Shown here: one piece after another, positions 17,249 to 25,133 of the stretch
How positions within the stretch are numbered: position 1 is the stretch's first letter
How the letters are laid out: the number at the start of each line of letters is the position of its first letter
Origin: Planctomycetota bacterium
GTDB taxonomy: Bacteria > Planctomycetota > UBA1135 > GCA-002686595
NCBI GenBank assembly: GCA_016872715.1
Contig: VGZD01000032.1
Location: 1 to 35,049, forward strand
DNA length: 35,049 nt
Reading direction: 5' to 3'
Position numbers and translations under genes: made by a program
The notes under the pieces: model-generated
The model's input: the letters and a program-made list of their open reading frames with translations, nothing else
Databases searched by the model: none
What the model was told of the DNA's origin: nothing

Positions 17249-17668
17249 TCAGGTGGTGGGCAGGCGCTTCACCATCTTCACCTTGATGGGAAGCTTGTGA
17301 GCGATGCGCTTGAAAGCCAGCTTGGCCTTGTCCTCGGTCACGCCGCCGAGCTCGAACAAGATGGTGCCCGGCTTGATGACCGCGGCCCAGAACTCCGGCT
17401 CGCCCTTGCCGGTACCCATGCGGGTTTCCGCGGGCTTCGCGGAGATCGGCTTGTGCGGGAAGACGCGGATCCAGATCTTGCCCTGACCGCCGATGGCGCG
17501 GGAGCAGGCCACGCGGCCGGCCTCGATTTGGCGGCCGCTGATCCACGCCGCGTCGAGCGACTGGAGGCCGAAGTCACCGAACGACACGCGGTGACCCGCG
17601 GTCGCGGTGCCACGGATGCGTCCGCGGTGGACCTTGCGGAACTTGGTACGGTTGGGTTGCATCGCCAT
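17249..17668 (-). CDS. rplP: 50S ribosomal protein L16
   Basis: Protein near the A-site tRNA elbow. The 139 residues contain the family signatures PNRTKFRKVHRGR, WIRVFPHKPISAKPAETRMG and GKGEPEFWAAVIKPGTILFE. It begins MAMQ where most homologues begin MLQ. It starts 13 nt after the rpsC stop. Confidence 0.97.
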   Translation of the reverse strand: MAMQPNRTKFRKVHRGRIRGTATAGHRVSFGDFGLQSLDAAWISGRQIEAGRVACSRAIGGQGKIWIRVFPHKPISAKPAETRMGTGKGEPEFWAAVIKPGTILFELGGVTEDKAKLAFKRIAHKLPIKVKMVKRLPTT

Positions 17669-17681
17669 GGTTCAAGATCTC

Positions 17682-18431
17682 CTAGGCGCCGGGCTGGGGA
17701 GCGAGGGACTCGCGCGAGATGCGACCGCGACGCGGCGAGCGCTGGCCGGTGCCTTCACCGCGCGGCGCGACGCCCGACTGCTGCTGGTAATCGAGCTTTT
17801 GACCGGGCTCGAGGTCGCCTTTGTAGATCCACACCTTGACGCCGATGATGCCGTAGGTGGTCTTGGCGATGGCCGTGCCGTAGTCGACGTTGGCGCGCAG
17901 CGTCGAGAGGGGTACGCGCCCCTCGCGGTCCTTGGCCTGACGAGCCATTTCGGCGCCGCCGAGGCGGCCGTTGAGCTCGACCTTGCAGCCCTTCGCTCCG
18001 GCCTGCATGGTCGACTGGATGGCCTTCTTCATCGCGCGGCGGAACGCCATGCGCTTTTCGAGCGCTTCGGCGATCACTTCGGCGACGAGGGTCGACTCGA
18101 GCTCGGGGCGCTTGATTTCGCGCACGGTCAGGTGAACCGTCTGACCCGCGAGCTTCTGCAGCGTTTCCTTGAGCTGGTCCACGCGCGCGCCCTTGCGGCC
18201 GACGAGCACGCCGGGACGGGCGGTGTGAACGATCACGTTGACGGCGTCAGCGGTGCGCTCGATTTCGACGCGCGGGATGCCGGCGCCCTTGAAATCCTTG
18301 GCGATCGCCTTGCGGATCGTGTCGTCTTGGATCAGCAGCTTGCCGAAATCCTGCTTGCGCGCGTACCAGCGCGAACGCCAGGGCTCGATGCTGTTGAGGC
18401 GGAAACCGGTCGGGTGAACTTTCTGGCCCAT
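17682..18431 (-). CDS. rpsC: 30S ribosomal protein S3
   Basis: Protein of the mRNA entry channel with helicase function. The 249 residues start [12 protein letters not shown] and include a KH domain ([18 protein letters not shown]) and the S3 C-terminal domain ([24 protein letters not shown]). The last roughly 30 residues are a basic low-complexity extension. It starts 1 nt after the rplV stop. Confidence 0.97.
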   Translation of the reverse strand: MGQKVHPTGFRLNSIEPWRSRWYARKQDFGKLLIQDDTIRKAIAKDFKGAGIPRVEIERTADAVNVIVHTARPGVLVGRKGARVDQLKETLQKLAGQTVHLTVREIKRPELESTLVAEVIAEALEKRMAFRRAMKKAIQSTMQAGAKGCKVELNGRLGGAEMARQAKDREGRVPLSTLRANVDYGTAIAKTTYGIIGVKVWIYKGDLEPGQKLDYQQQSGVAPRGEGTGQRSPRRGRISRESLAPQPGA

Positions 18432-18432
18432 C

Positions 18433-18837
18433 TCACGCTTCCTTCGACTTCTTGGACCCGCGGCGGCGCTTGCGGCCGCCCTCGACTTCGCTGAGCACGA
18501 CCGTGAGGTGCGCGGTCATCTTCTTGAACGGCATGGCGCGGCCCTGGGGACCCGGGCGGAAGCGCATGCGACCTTGCAGCATCGGACCGTCATCGGCGCG
18601 GCAGTCCTTGACCACCAGCGCGTTGACGTTGACGCCCTCGTCGGTGTTGCCGGCGTTGGCCATGGCCGAACGCACGAGCTTGCCGTAGAACTCCGCCGCG
18701 CGCTTGTGCTGGAATTGCAGCACTTCGAGCGCTTCGTTGACACCCCGGCCACGGATCAGGTCGGCGACGAGCCGCGCCTTGCGGGCGGTGATGCGAGCGA
18801 AGCGGTGCTTCGCAGTGAACGACTTGGTTTCGACCAT
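18433..18837 (-). CDS. rplV: 50S ribosomal protein L22
   Basis: Tunnel-lining protein. The 134 residues contain [19 protein letters not shown], the [19 protein letters not shown] block with EFYGK, and the beta-hairpin [19 protein letters not shown], which reaches the tunnel constriction. [13 protein letters not shown] tail ends it. It lies 3 nt after rpsS. Confidence 0.97.
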   Translation of the reverse strand: MVETKSFTAKHRFARITARKARLVADLIRGRGVNEALEVLQFQHKRAAEFYGKLVRSAMANAGNTDEGVNVNALVVKDCRADDGPMLQGRMRFRPGPQGRAMPFKKMTAHLTVVLSEVEGGRKRRRGSKKSKEA

Positions 18838-18840
18838 GGA

Positions 18841-19128
18841 TCAGACCACCGGAGCCTTGTCGGCTTCCTTCTTGTTCGTGTGACCCTTGAAGACGCGAGT
18901 CGCGGCGAACTCGCCCAGCTTGTGACCGACCATGTCCTCGGTGATGAACACCTTGAAGTGGTGGCGGCCGTTGTGGACGAGGAACGTGAGACCGACGAAG
19001 TCGGGCGTCACGGTCGACGAACGCGACCAAGTGGTGATCGGATCCTTCTTGCCCGACTTCGTCAGCTTGGCCACTTTCTTCAGCAGCTTCGCATCGACAA
19101 ACGGGCCCTTCTTCAGGCTGCGGCTCAT
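18841..19128 (-). CDS. rpsS: 30S ribosomal protein S19
   Basis: Head protein bridging to the large subunit, 95 residues. It starts [19 protein letters not shown] and has the signature [20 protein letters not shown] and the motif [18 protein letters not shown]. It starts 12 nt after the rplB stop. Confidence 0.98.
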   Translation of the reverse strand: MSRSLKKGPFVDAKLLKKVAKLTKSGKKDPITTWSRSSTVTPDFVGLTFLVHNGRHHFKVFITEDMVGHKLGEFAATRVFKGHTNKKEADKAPVV

Positions 19129-19140
19129 GGATCAGTGCTC

Positions 19141-19974
19141 CTAGACCTTGTGCCGGCTGCGGACGATGAAGCGGTCGGTCGGGTGGTTCTTCTTGCGCGT
19201 CTTCAGGCCCTTGGCCTTCAGACCCTTGAAGTTGCACGGGTGGCGACCGCCCTTCGTGCGGCCTTCGCCGCCGCCGAGCGGGTGATCGACGGGGTTCATG
19301 GTCGTGCCGCGAACGTGCGGGCGACGACCCATGTGACGGTGTCGACCGGCCTTGCCGATCGAGACGTTCTGCCAGTCGAGGTTGCCGATGCGACCGATGG
19401 TCGCGCGGCAGCGCAGGTGCACGCGGCGCACTTCACCCGACGGCATCAGCAGGATCGCCCACTCGCCTTCCTTGGCGGTCAGCTGCGCGGCGGTGCCGGC
19501 CGTGCGGCACATCTGGCCACCGCGACCTTCCTGCAGCTCGATGTTGTGGATTTCCAGACCCACGGGCACGAGCGAGAGCGGCAGGCAGTTGCCGACGTTG
19601 GGGTCGGCCTTGGCGCCGTTCATCAGCGTCGCGCCGACCTGCAGGCCGACCGGCGCGAGGATGTAGGCCTTCTCGCCGTCGGCGTAGTGCAGCAGCGCGA
19701 GGTTGGCCGAGCGGTTGGGGTCGTACTCGATCGAGACGACCTTGGCCGACACGTCATCCTTGCGGCGCTTGAAATCCACCACGCGATATTGGCGCTTGCT
19801 GCCGCCGCCAATGTTGCGCGAGGTCTGGTGACCGTGGTTGTTGCGACCGCCGGTCTTGCGCAGCGGGCGCAGCAGGCTCTCTTCGGGCGTCGTGCGCGTC
19901 ACCTCGTCGGAGAAGCGCAGCACGGTGCCGTGGCGGCGTCCCGCGGAAGTCGGCTTGTAGATCTTGATGGCCAT
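19141..19974 (-). CDS. rplB: 50S ribosomal protein L2
   Basis: Protein next to the peptidyl-transferase centre. The 277 residues have [39 protein letters not shown] and the C-terminal [14 protein letters not shown]. In that last block the second His of the usual DHPHGGGEG is Leu (233), while the first His (231) is kept. I chose the ATG at 19974; upstream in-frame codons run into rplW. Confidence 0.97.
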   Translation of the reverse strand: MAIKIYKPTSAGRRHGTVLRFSDEVTRTTPEESLLRPLRKTGGRNNHGHQTSRNIGGGSKRQYRVVDFKRRKDDVSAKVVSIEYDPNRSANLALLHYADGEKAYILAPVGLQVGATLMNGAKADPNVGNCLPLSLVPVGLEIHNIELQEGRGGQMCRTAGTAAQLTAKEGEWAILLMPSGEVRRVHLRCRATIGRIGNLDWQNVSIGKAGRHRHMGRRPHVRGTTMNPVDHPLGGGEGRTKGGRHPCNFKGLKAKGLKTRKKNHPTDRFIVRSRHKV

Positions 19975-19991
19975 CTTGGGGTACCTGCTCT

Positions 19992-20282
19992 CTAGAGGAT
20001 CTCGATGGTCTGGCCTTGGGCCAGCGTGACCATCGCACGCTTCCAAGCCTGAGAGGCACCGGAGACCCAGCCACGGCGCATGGGGCGCGCGCGCTTGGTC
20101 AGGGTGTTCACCTTGGTGACCTTGACGTTGAAGAGCTGCTCCACCGCGCGCTTGATCTCGATCTTGTTGGCATCGAGGGGCACGCGGAAGTGGTAGGCGT
20201 TGCGACCGCTGGTGTCGTAGGTCGCCTTCTCGCTGAGGACGGGCTTGTGGATGATCGAGTAGAAGCGGTCGAGCTGGTTCAC
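19992..20282 (-). CDS. rplW: 50S ribosomal protein L23
   Basis: Tunnel-exit protein and docking site for trigger factor and SRP. The 96 residues include [20 protein letters not shown] and the [19 protein letters not shown] segment. The start is a GTG that overlaps the rplD stop as GTGA (20282-20279), a sign of translational coupling. Confidence 0.96.
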   Translation of the reverse strand: MNQLDRFYSIIHKPVLSEKATYDTSGRNAYHFRVPLDANKIEIKRAVEQLFNVKVTKVNTLTKRARPMRRGWVSGASQAWKRAMVTLAQGQTIEIL

Positions 20283-20911
20283 GCGACACCTCCGGTCTTG
20301 CCGACGCGCTGGGCGATGGCATCGAGGGCGAGCGATTCCGCGAGGATCAGGCCGCCGTTGAGCACGTCGTGGGCGCACAGGTCCATGGCCAAGCGCACTT
20401 CGACGCCCGGGAAGTTGCGGAACGACTTGAACACGTTCTCGTTCGCGGCGGCGAGCACGATCGTCGCGCGGCGCGGCGAACCGGCCGAGGCCAGCACGGC
20501 GCGGGCGGACTTGGCCGACGGGGCGGCGAAGCTCGACGCGTCGAAGAGCGCGACCTCGTTGTCGCCGAACTTGCCGCACAGCGCCGAGCGCAGCGCCACA
20601 CGGCGCTGCTTGGCCGGCATGTGGTAGCTGTAGTCGCGCGGGCGCGGACCGAAGGTCGTGCCACCCTTGCGCCAGATCGGCGACTTCTTGTCACCGGCGC
20701 GGGCGCGGCCAGTGTGCTTCTGCTTCCAGGGCTTCTTGCCCGAGAACGCGATCTCGGAGCGGATCTTGGTCTTGACCGTGCCCTGACGCTGGTTGGCCTT
20801 GTACATGTCCACCGAGTCCTTGAGGAGTCGGTAGAACACCTTGTCGCCGAAGGCGCTCGCGTCGAAGTCGCGCGAGGCCGGGCTCTTGGATCCGTAGACC
20901 TTGAGTTGCAT
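20279..20911 (-). CDS. rplD: 50S ribosomal protein L4
   Basis: Tunnel protein, and in E. coli the autogenous repressor of the S10 operon. The 210 residues contain the tunnel-loop block [20 protein letters not shown] and the C-terminal [15 protein letters not shown]. Its stop overlaps the GTG start of rplW. If it regulates here, the structured regions before rpsJ and rplC are the likely targets (inference). Confidence 0.97.
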   Translation of the reverse strand: MQLKVYGSKSPASRDFDASAFGDKVFYRLLKDSVDMYKANQRQGTVKTKIRSEIAFSGKKPWKQKHTGRARAGDKKSPIWRKGGTTFGPRPRDYSYHMPAKQRRVALRSALCGKFGDNEVALFDASSFAAPSAKSARAVLASAGSPRRATIVLAAANENVFKSFRNFPGVEVRLAMDLCAHDVLNGGLILAESLALDAIAQRVGKTGGVA

Positions 20912-20928
20912 GGGTCAGTCCTCGTGTC

Positions 20929-21573
20929 TCAGGCCTTGGCGGCGCTCTTGCGAGCGGTCTTGGCGCTCTGGACCATCACGAAGCCGTCGTTGTGCCCGGG
21001 AACCGAGCCTTCGACGAACAGCAGGTTGCGCGCGAGATCGATGCGCACGACCTTGAGGTTCTTGGCGGTGCAGCGCTCGACGCCGTAGTGACCACCCATG
21101 CGCTTGCCCTTGGGCAGCTTGCCGATGCGGCGGCTGGCGATCGAGCCGGGGGCGCGCACGTTCATCGAGCCGTGCGTCTCCGGACCGCGGTTGAAGCCGT
21201 GGCGCTTGATCGTGCCGGCGAAGCCGCGACCCTTGGTCGTGCCGATCACGTCGACGATGTCGCCTTCCTTGAAGACGTCGCACTTGACGACATCCCCCAC
21301 CACGAGCTTGGCGGCGGCGGCGCAGCGCTCTTCCCGGAGGAAGCGCTTGGGCGAGGTGCCGGCCTTCTTGAAATGGCCGAGCAGCGGCTGCTTGACGAGC
21401 CGGTCGGGCTTGTCTTCGAAACCGAGCTGGACGGCGTCGTAGCCGTCCGTCTCCTTGGTGCGGACTTGGGCGACGACGCAGGGCCCTGCCTCGACGACCG
21501 TCACGCCCACAAGCGTGCCGTCGTCGCGGAAGAACTGCGTCATCCCGCGCTTGCGTCCCAGGATCAGCGTCAT
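20929..21573 (-). CDS. rplC: 50S ribosomal protein L3
   Basis: Early assembly protein of the large subunit, reaching the peptidyl-transferase centre. The 214 residues begin MTLILGRKRGMTQFFRDDG, with the family signature FAGTIKRHGFNRGPETHGSM. The frame is open further upstream, but this start matches the family N-terminus exactly. The upstream AAGG that could serve as ribosome binding site lies within the 3' arm of a hairpin (21600-21583). The gene is separated from rpsJ by an unusually long 319-nt spacer. Confidence 0.96.
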   Translation of the reverse strand: MTLILGRKRGMTQFFRDDGTLVGVTVVEAGPCVVAQVRTKETDGYDAVQLGFEDKPDRLVKQPLLGHFKKAGTSPKRFLREERCAAAAKLVVGDVVKCDVFKEGDIVDVIGTTKGRGFAGTIKRHGFNRGPETHGSMNVRAPGSIASRRIGKLPKGKRMGGHYGVERCTAKNLKVVRIDLARNLLFVEGSVPGHNDGFVMVQSAKTARKSAAKA

Positions 21574-21892
21574 GATGCGAGGAACCTTCTCGAAAAGGTT
21601 GCCGGTTCGACCGGGGAGCGCTCCACAGCGGAGTGCTCCAAAACGCCCGGCCACGCGGCGTCTGGCTTGAAGCCAGAGGTTGGATTGGTCAGAGATCGAA
21701 ACAACGGACGAGCCCTCCACACCGCGGCGGTACACCCGCCGACGCGTCTTGGGTTCGTGCTACAGGTCTTGATGCTTTGCAGGTCGGGCGCACCCACCAT
21801 CAGGTCGGTGCGACTCCCACGCGCTGCCGTATCCCCTCGCCCTCGATGCACAGGCCATCGCGCCGAGCGGACGCGCAACGCGCTCGCGGCCG
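21574..21892 (-). promoter_or_regulatory. structured 319-nt spacer between rpsJ and rplC
   Basis: No gene is recognisable here. In transcription order the spacer holds inverted repeats at 21812-21789 (CGCACC/GGTGCG), 21741-21725 (CGGCGG/CCGCCG), 21677-21661 (TCTGGC/GCCAGA) and 21639-21630 (GGAGCACTCC). Further copies lie at 21624-21615 (GGAGCGCTCC), 21614-21602 (CCGGT/ACCGG) and 21600-21583 (AACCTT/AAGGTT). The last arm contains the likely rplC ribosome binding site. I found no good -35/-10 pair. It could be a ribosomal-protein leader, an attenuator or a processing region. Confidence 0.5.
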
Positions 21893-22201
21893 TCAGGCCT
21901 TGATGCGGATATCCACCCCTGCAGGCATGTTCAGGCTCGAGAGAGCGTCCACCGTCTGACTGGTGGGCTCGGAGATGTAGATCAGGCGCTTGTGCGTCCG
22001 GATCTCGAATTGTTCGCGCGACTTCTTGTCGATGAAGGGCGAGCGCAGCACGGTGTAGCGCTCGATCGCGGTCGGCAGGGGGATGGGGCCAGCGACGCGA
22101 GCGCCGGTGCGCTTGGCGGTGTCGACGATCTCGAGGCACGACTGATCGAGCGCCTCGTGGTCGTACGCTTCCATCCGGATCTGGATCTTGTCCTTCATCA
22201 T
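21893..22201 (-). CDS. rpsJ: 30S ribosomal protein S10
   Basis: Small-subunit protein that also acts as NusE in antitermination. The 102 residues contain the signature [20 protein letters not shown], then [20 protein letters not shown]. Two adjacent ATGs (22201 and 22198) are possible starts, and no Shine-Dalgarno sequence is visible before them. It has its own promoter and a hairpin-rich leader. The tuf gene that commonly precedes rpsJ is absent. Confidence 0.98.
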   Translation of the reverse strand: MMKDKIQIRMEAYDHEALDQSCLEIVDTAKRTGARVAGPIPLPTAIERYTVLRSPFIDKKSREQFEIRTHKRLIYISEPTSQTVDALSSLNMPAGVDIRIKA

Positions 22202-22302
22202 GGCTTGGGTCGGCTGTGGTTCCGGCAGGGGGTTCGGGGGTCGCGTTGCCCGGCCTGCCGGGTCCGCTCGAGGCCGCCGGATCGGTCCGGCGTTTTCGAG
22301 GG
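22202..22302 (-). promoter_or_regulatory. leader of the S10 operon
   Basis: About 100 nt between the predicted start site and the rpsJ ATG. It can form a 7-bp hairpin CGCCGGA/TCCGGCG (22292-22275) and a 5-bp hairpin CCCGG/CCGGG (22262-22249). In E. coli the S10 leader binds L4; a similar role here is only inferred. Confidence 0.45.
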
Positions 22303-22308
22303 CGGGGC

Positions 22309-22337
22309 AAGTTAGCAGCGCTCGGACCGCCCGTCAA
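22309..22337 (-). promoter_or_regulatory. promoter for rpsJ and the S10-spc-alpha cluster
   Basis: On the minus strand TTGACG (22337-22332) is followed after 17 nt by TAACTT (22314-22309), preceded by TGC, an extended -10 element. It would start a transcript with a leader of about 100 nt before rpsJ. Confidence 0.65.
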
Positions 22338-22381
22338 CGCTCCGCACGAGGAAACTTCTCGCGCGTCCAACCTGCCGCACG

Positions 22382-22399
22382 GGGCCCCGACGGGGGCCC
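22382..22399 (-). terminator. GC hairpin after the EF-G paralogue gene
   Basis: A 7-bp GGGCCCC/GGGGCCC stem with a 4-nt loop lies about 70 nt after the stop and before the S10 promoter. It has no T-tract. It may be a weak terminator. Confidence 0.4.
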
Positions 22400-22402
22400 A
22401 GA

Positions 22403-22432
22403 AGGGGCACAGGCGGGAGGGGCACAGGCGGG
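22403..22432. repeat. 15-bp perfect tandem duplication
   Basis: The sequence AGGGGCACAGGCGGG occurs twice back to back (22403-22417 and 22418-22432) between the EF-G paralogue gene and the S10 promoter. No function is apparent. Confidence 0.85.
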
Positions 22433-22467
22433 CACGCCCAGGGGTTTCGAAGGCGACTCGGAGCAGG

Positions 22468-24552
22468 CTAGGAAGGGCTGTCGAGGCCGCGCTCGCACGC
22501 CGCGGCCGCGGTGAGCGCGCAGAATCCGGCCGGAAGCATCGAAAAACTCGCTCGGCCTTGGGACAGGGAGCGCACGGCCGTCGAATACCCGAACATGCGC
22601 GCGAGGGGCACGACGCCGCGCACGACGCGCAGCGTGCCCGCGCACTCCACGCCCTCGATCTGGGCGTGCCGAGCGTTCAAATCCGCGAGAATTCCGCTGG
22701 AAAACTCGGCCGGGGTCTCGACCTCGAAGGCCATGCGGGGCTCGAGCAGCAAGATGTCCGCCGCCTCCGCTGCAGCGCGCGCCGCCATCAGCGCAGCCTG
22801 CACGAAGGCGGACTCCGCGTCCTCGTCGGGGCGAGACTCGCCCCCGACGACCCGCACCAAGGCGCCCACCAGCGGATACCCCAGCCGAGGCCCCGACTGC
22901 GAGCTCGCCAGCAGGGCCTCGGTGATGGCCGGTCGGAAGGTCAGGGGAATGGACGCCCCCGCGGCCCACTCCACCACCACGGGCCCTTCCCCGGGCCGCT
23001 CGGAGGGTCCGAGCTCGACCTCGACGGCGCCAAACACCGTGTGCGTGCCCTGAAGCCGCTCGACCCGACCCGTGCCCCGCCCCGGCAGGGACCCCGGTCG
23101 CGGCGACTCACGGTAGGTCACGCGCGGACGCCCCATGGCGGCTTCGATGCCGTACTCGCGCTGCACGCGATGCAGCGCCACCTCCAGATGCAGCTCCCCC
23201 ATCCCCTCGAGCAGCCACTGGCCGCTCGCTTCGTCCTCGCGCTGGTGGAACGTCGGGTCCTCGCGCGCCAGTCGCGCGAGCGCCGTGCGCAGCTTGTCGC
23301 GGTCGAGCGTCGAGCGCGGCTCCAGCACCATGGCGATCACCGGCTCGGGCACTTCGAGCGCTTCGAGCACCAGTGGCGCGGACTCGTCGCACAGCGTGTC
23401 GCCCGTGCTGGTGTGGTGCAGCCCCGTCACCGCGACGATCTCGCCGGGGCCCGCCTCGTCCTGCGCGGTGTGCACATCGGCATGCACGCGCAAGAGCCGC
23501 CCAACGCGCTCCCGCGCGCGCGTGCGCGGATTCCAGACCAGCGCGCCCGCCCGCAGTTTTCCCGCGTAAATCCGCACGAAATGGAGCTCGCCGTGCGCTT
23601 CGGAGTGTTGCTTGAAGGCCAGCGCCAACAGGGGCGCGTGCGGATCGCACGCACGCTCGACGCGCTCGCGCGTGCGCGGATCCAAGCCGCAGATCGGCGG
23701 CGCGTCGAGCGGCGAGGGCAGGTAGTCGACGATGGCGTCGAGCAGCGCCTCGACGCCGATGTTGCGCAGCGCGGCTCCGCACAACACCAGCAACGCCCTC
23801 GACTCGAGCGTCGCGCGGCGCGCCACCGCGCGCAGCAGCTCCAGCGGCGGCTCGCGCCCCTCGAGCACACACGCGAGCACGCCGTCGTCGAGATCAGCGA
23901 GCGCGTCGAGCAGCTCCGAGCGCAGCACGCCGACCTCGTCCCGCACGTGCGCGGGGATGGGAATCTCGCGCCAGAGCTCGTCGCTCGCATGGCTCGCGCC
24001 CGATCCGTCGCAGGCGCGCAGTCCGAGCAGGTCCACGTGCCCGGCGAAGTGGCCGTCGATGGAAAACGGAAATTGCAGCGGCAGGGGCTTCACCCCGAGT
24101 CGACGCTCGAGGCTCGCGAGCGCCGCGAGGAAGTCGGCGCCCGCGCGATCGCACTTGTTGACGAAAGCGATCGCCGGCACGCGGTGGCGACGCAGTTGGC
24201 GCCACACCGTCTCGGACTGGGCCTGCACCCCCGCCACGGCGTCGATCACCAGCACGGCGCCGTCGAGCACGCGCAAGGAGCGCTCGACCTCGACGGTGAA
24301 GTCGACATGGCCGGGCGTGTCGATCAGGTGCAGCTCGCAGTCGCGCCACGGCAGCGTCGTCGCGGCGGCGCCGATCGTGATGCCGCGCTCGCGCTCCTCG
24401 GGCAGGAAGTCCATCGTGGCCGTGCCCTCGTCGACCGCGCCGATGCGATGCTCGACACCCGAGACGTACAGCAGGCGCTCCGACACGGTCGTCTTGCCCG
24501 CGTCGATGTGCGCCACGATGCCGAGGTTGCGGATGCGCGCAAGGTTCGACAT
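22468..24552 (-). CDS. divergent elongation factor G paralogue
   Basis: Ribosome-dependent translational GTPase of 694 residues. The G motifs are present: AHIDAGKTT (14-22), RGITIGAAATT (57-67, where canonical EF-G has RGITITSAATT), DTPGH (78-82) and NKCD (132-135, usually NKMD). Domains II to V follow, with STGDTL, GMGELHLEV and RMFGYST. The canonical domain IV tip block around SGGRGQ-GHV is absent; the segment reads RLQGTHTVFGAVEVE. It occupies the usual fusA position of the str cluster but looks like a specialised paralogue. Candidates are a spdEFG/mtEFG2-like recycling factor or a lineage-specific EF-G. It is 26 nt after the tsr3-like gene. Confidence 0.9.
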   Translation of the reverse strand: MSNLARIRNLGIVAHIDAGKTTVSERLLYVSGVEHRIGAVDEGTATMDFLPEERERGITIGAAATTLPWRDCELHLIDTPGHVDFTVEVERSLRVLDGAVLVIDAVAGVQAQSETVWRQLRRHRVPAIAFVNKCDRAGADFLAALASLERRLGVKPLPLQFPFSIDGHFAGHVDLLGLRACDGSGASHASDELWREIPIPAHVRDEVGVLRSELLDALADLDDGVLACVLEGREPPLELLRAVARRATLESRALLVLCGAALRNIGVEALLDAIVDYLPSPLDAPPICGLDPRTRERVERACDPHAPLLALAFKQHSEAHGELHFVRIYAGKLRAGALVWNPRTRARERVGRLLRVHADVHTAQDEAGPGEIVAVTGLHHTSTGDTLCDESAPLVLEALEVPEPVIAMVLEPRSTLDRDKLRTALARLAREDPTFHQREDEASGQWLLEGMGELHLEVALHRVQREYGIEAAMGRPRVTYRESPRPGSLPGRGTGRVERLQGTHTVFGAVEVELGPSERPGEGPVVVEWAAGASIPLTFRPAITEALLASSQSGPRLGYPLVGALVRVVGGESRPDEDAESAFVQAALMAARAAAEAADILLLEPRMAFEVETPAEFSSGILADLNARHAQIEGVECAGTLRVVRGVVPLARMFGYSTAVRSLSQGRASFSMLPAGFCALTAAAACERGLDSPS

Positions 24553-24578
24553 GGCCCGCGCATCCTAGCCCCTGGGCC

Positions 24579-25037
24579 CTACTCCACCGGTGGGGCAATG
24601 GAGGGATTGAGCGTCAGGAACTCGCTCGCCCAGCGATAGCCCGCGAGGAGCTCGGGGCGCCGATCACCGAGCAGCACCAGCGCCGCATAGAGCGCCTCGA
24701 CCGACGCCAGTCCGCGCGCAGGATCCTCGAAGGTCTTGCTGCGCCGCGGATAGGCGGTGACGAGCGGCGGCAGGCGACGGCGCACGCACGCACCATCGAG
24801 ACTGCCGAGCAGGGTCGGCAGGCGGCGCCACGCGCAGTCCAACAGCAGCAGCGGCGCCCCGCGGTCGGTCGGGAGGAACGGCTCACCCTCGGGATGCAGC
24901 AGCACGCGTCCGCCCACCTCGACGCGTCGGTCGCTGTCGTAGGAGACGAAACGAATCCCCCTCAGCCCGCGCAGGGGCGTCAGCGAGCACTTGGCCACGG
25001 ACTCGCGCGGGTCTCGGACGATGAGGACGTCGATCAC
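24579..25037 (-). CDS. Tsr3/DUF367-like putative rRNA aminocarboxypropyltransferase
   Basis: Resembles Tsr3, which transfers the 3-amino-3-carboxypropyl group of S-adenosylmethionine to a uridine-derived base in helix 31 of small-subunit rRNA in eukaryotes and archaea. The 152 residues show the family pattern LLLDCAWRRLP (64-74; Tsr3 has DCSWARL), RRRLPPLVTAYP (86-97; Tsr3 RxLPxLVAANP), LASVEALYAALVLLG (110-124) and YRWASEFLTLN (134-144; Tsr3 FKWGxxFLxLN). The DTW-domain acp-transferases are related but carry a different DTW signature. The start is a GTG with a weak ribosome binding site. It lies between rpsG and the EF-G paralogue gene, downstream of a terminator-like hairpin. Function is inferred from motifs only. 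Confidence 0.75.
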   Translation of the reverse strand: MIDVLIVRDPRESVAKCSLTPLRGLRGIRFVSYDSDRRVEVGGRVLLHPEGEPFLPTDRGAPLLLLDCAWRRLPTLLGSLDGACVRRRLPPLVTAYPRRSKTFEDPARGLASVEALYAALVLLGDRRPELLAGYRWASEFLTLNPSIAPPVE

Positions 25038-25075
25038 GGGGAGCGGATGCGCGCGGCGCGCGCGAGCAGAAAGGA

Positions 25076-25113
25076 CTCGGCCCCGCGTCGGCGGGTCGCC
25101 GGGCGGGGCCGAG
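25076..25113 (-). terminator. terminator or attenuator after rpsG
   Basis: A perfect 11-bp stem CTCGGCCCCGC/GCGGGGCCGAG, with a nested CGGC/GCCG stem in the loop, begins about 20 nt after the rpsG stop. On the minus strand TCCTTTCTGC follows. It would separate rpsL-rpsG from the tsr3-like and EF-G genes or lower their expression. Confidence 0.7.
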
Positions 25114-25133
25114 AAGGGACGAACCAGCCGCGA

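Noticed and set aside
21661..21677. Rho-independent terminator within the rpsJ-rplC spacer
   Set aside because: The TCTGGC/GCCAGA hairpin is short and not followed by a T-tract; it was kept only as part of the structured spacer.
20929..21735. Longer rplC reading frame starting in the spacer at 21735
   Set aside because: The extra 54 residues have no similarity to L3, and the ATG at 21573 begins exactly at the conserved L3 N-terminus.
22468..24552. Tetracycline-resistance ribosomal protection protein (TetM/TetO family) instead of EF-G
   Set aside because: The G-domain and the domain II-V blocks follow EF-G order (STGDTL, GMGELHLEV, RMFGYST), and the gene sits in the fusA locus with no transfer signs.
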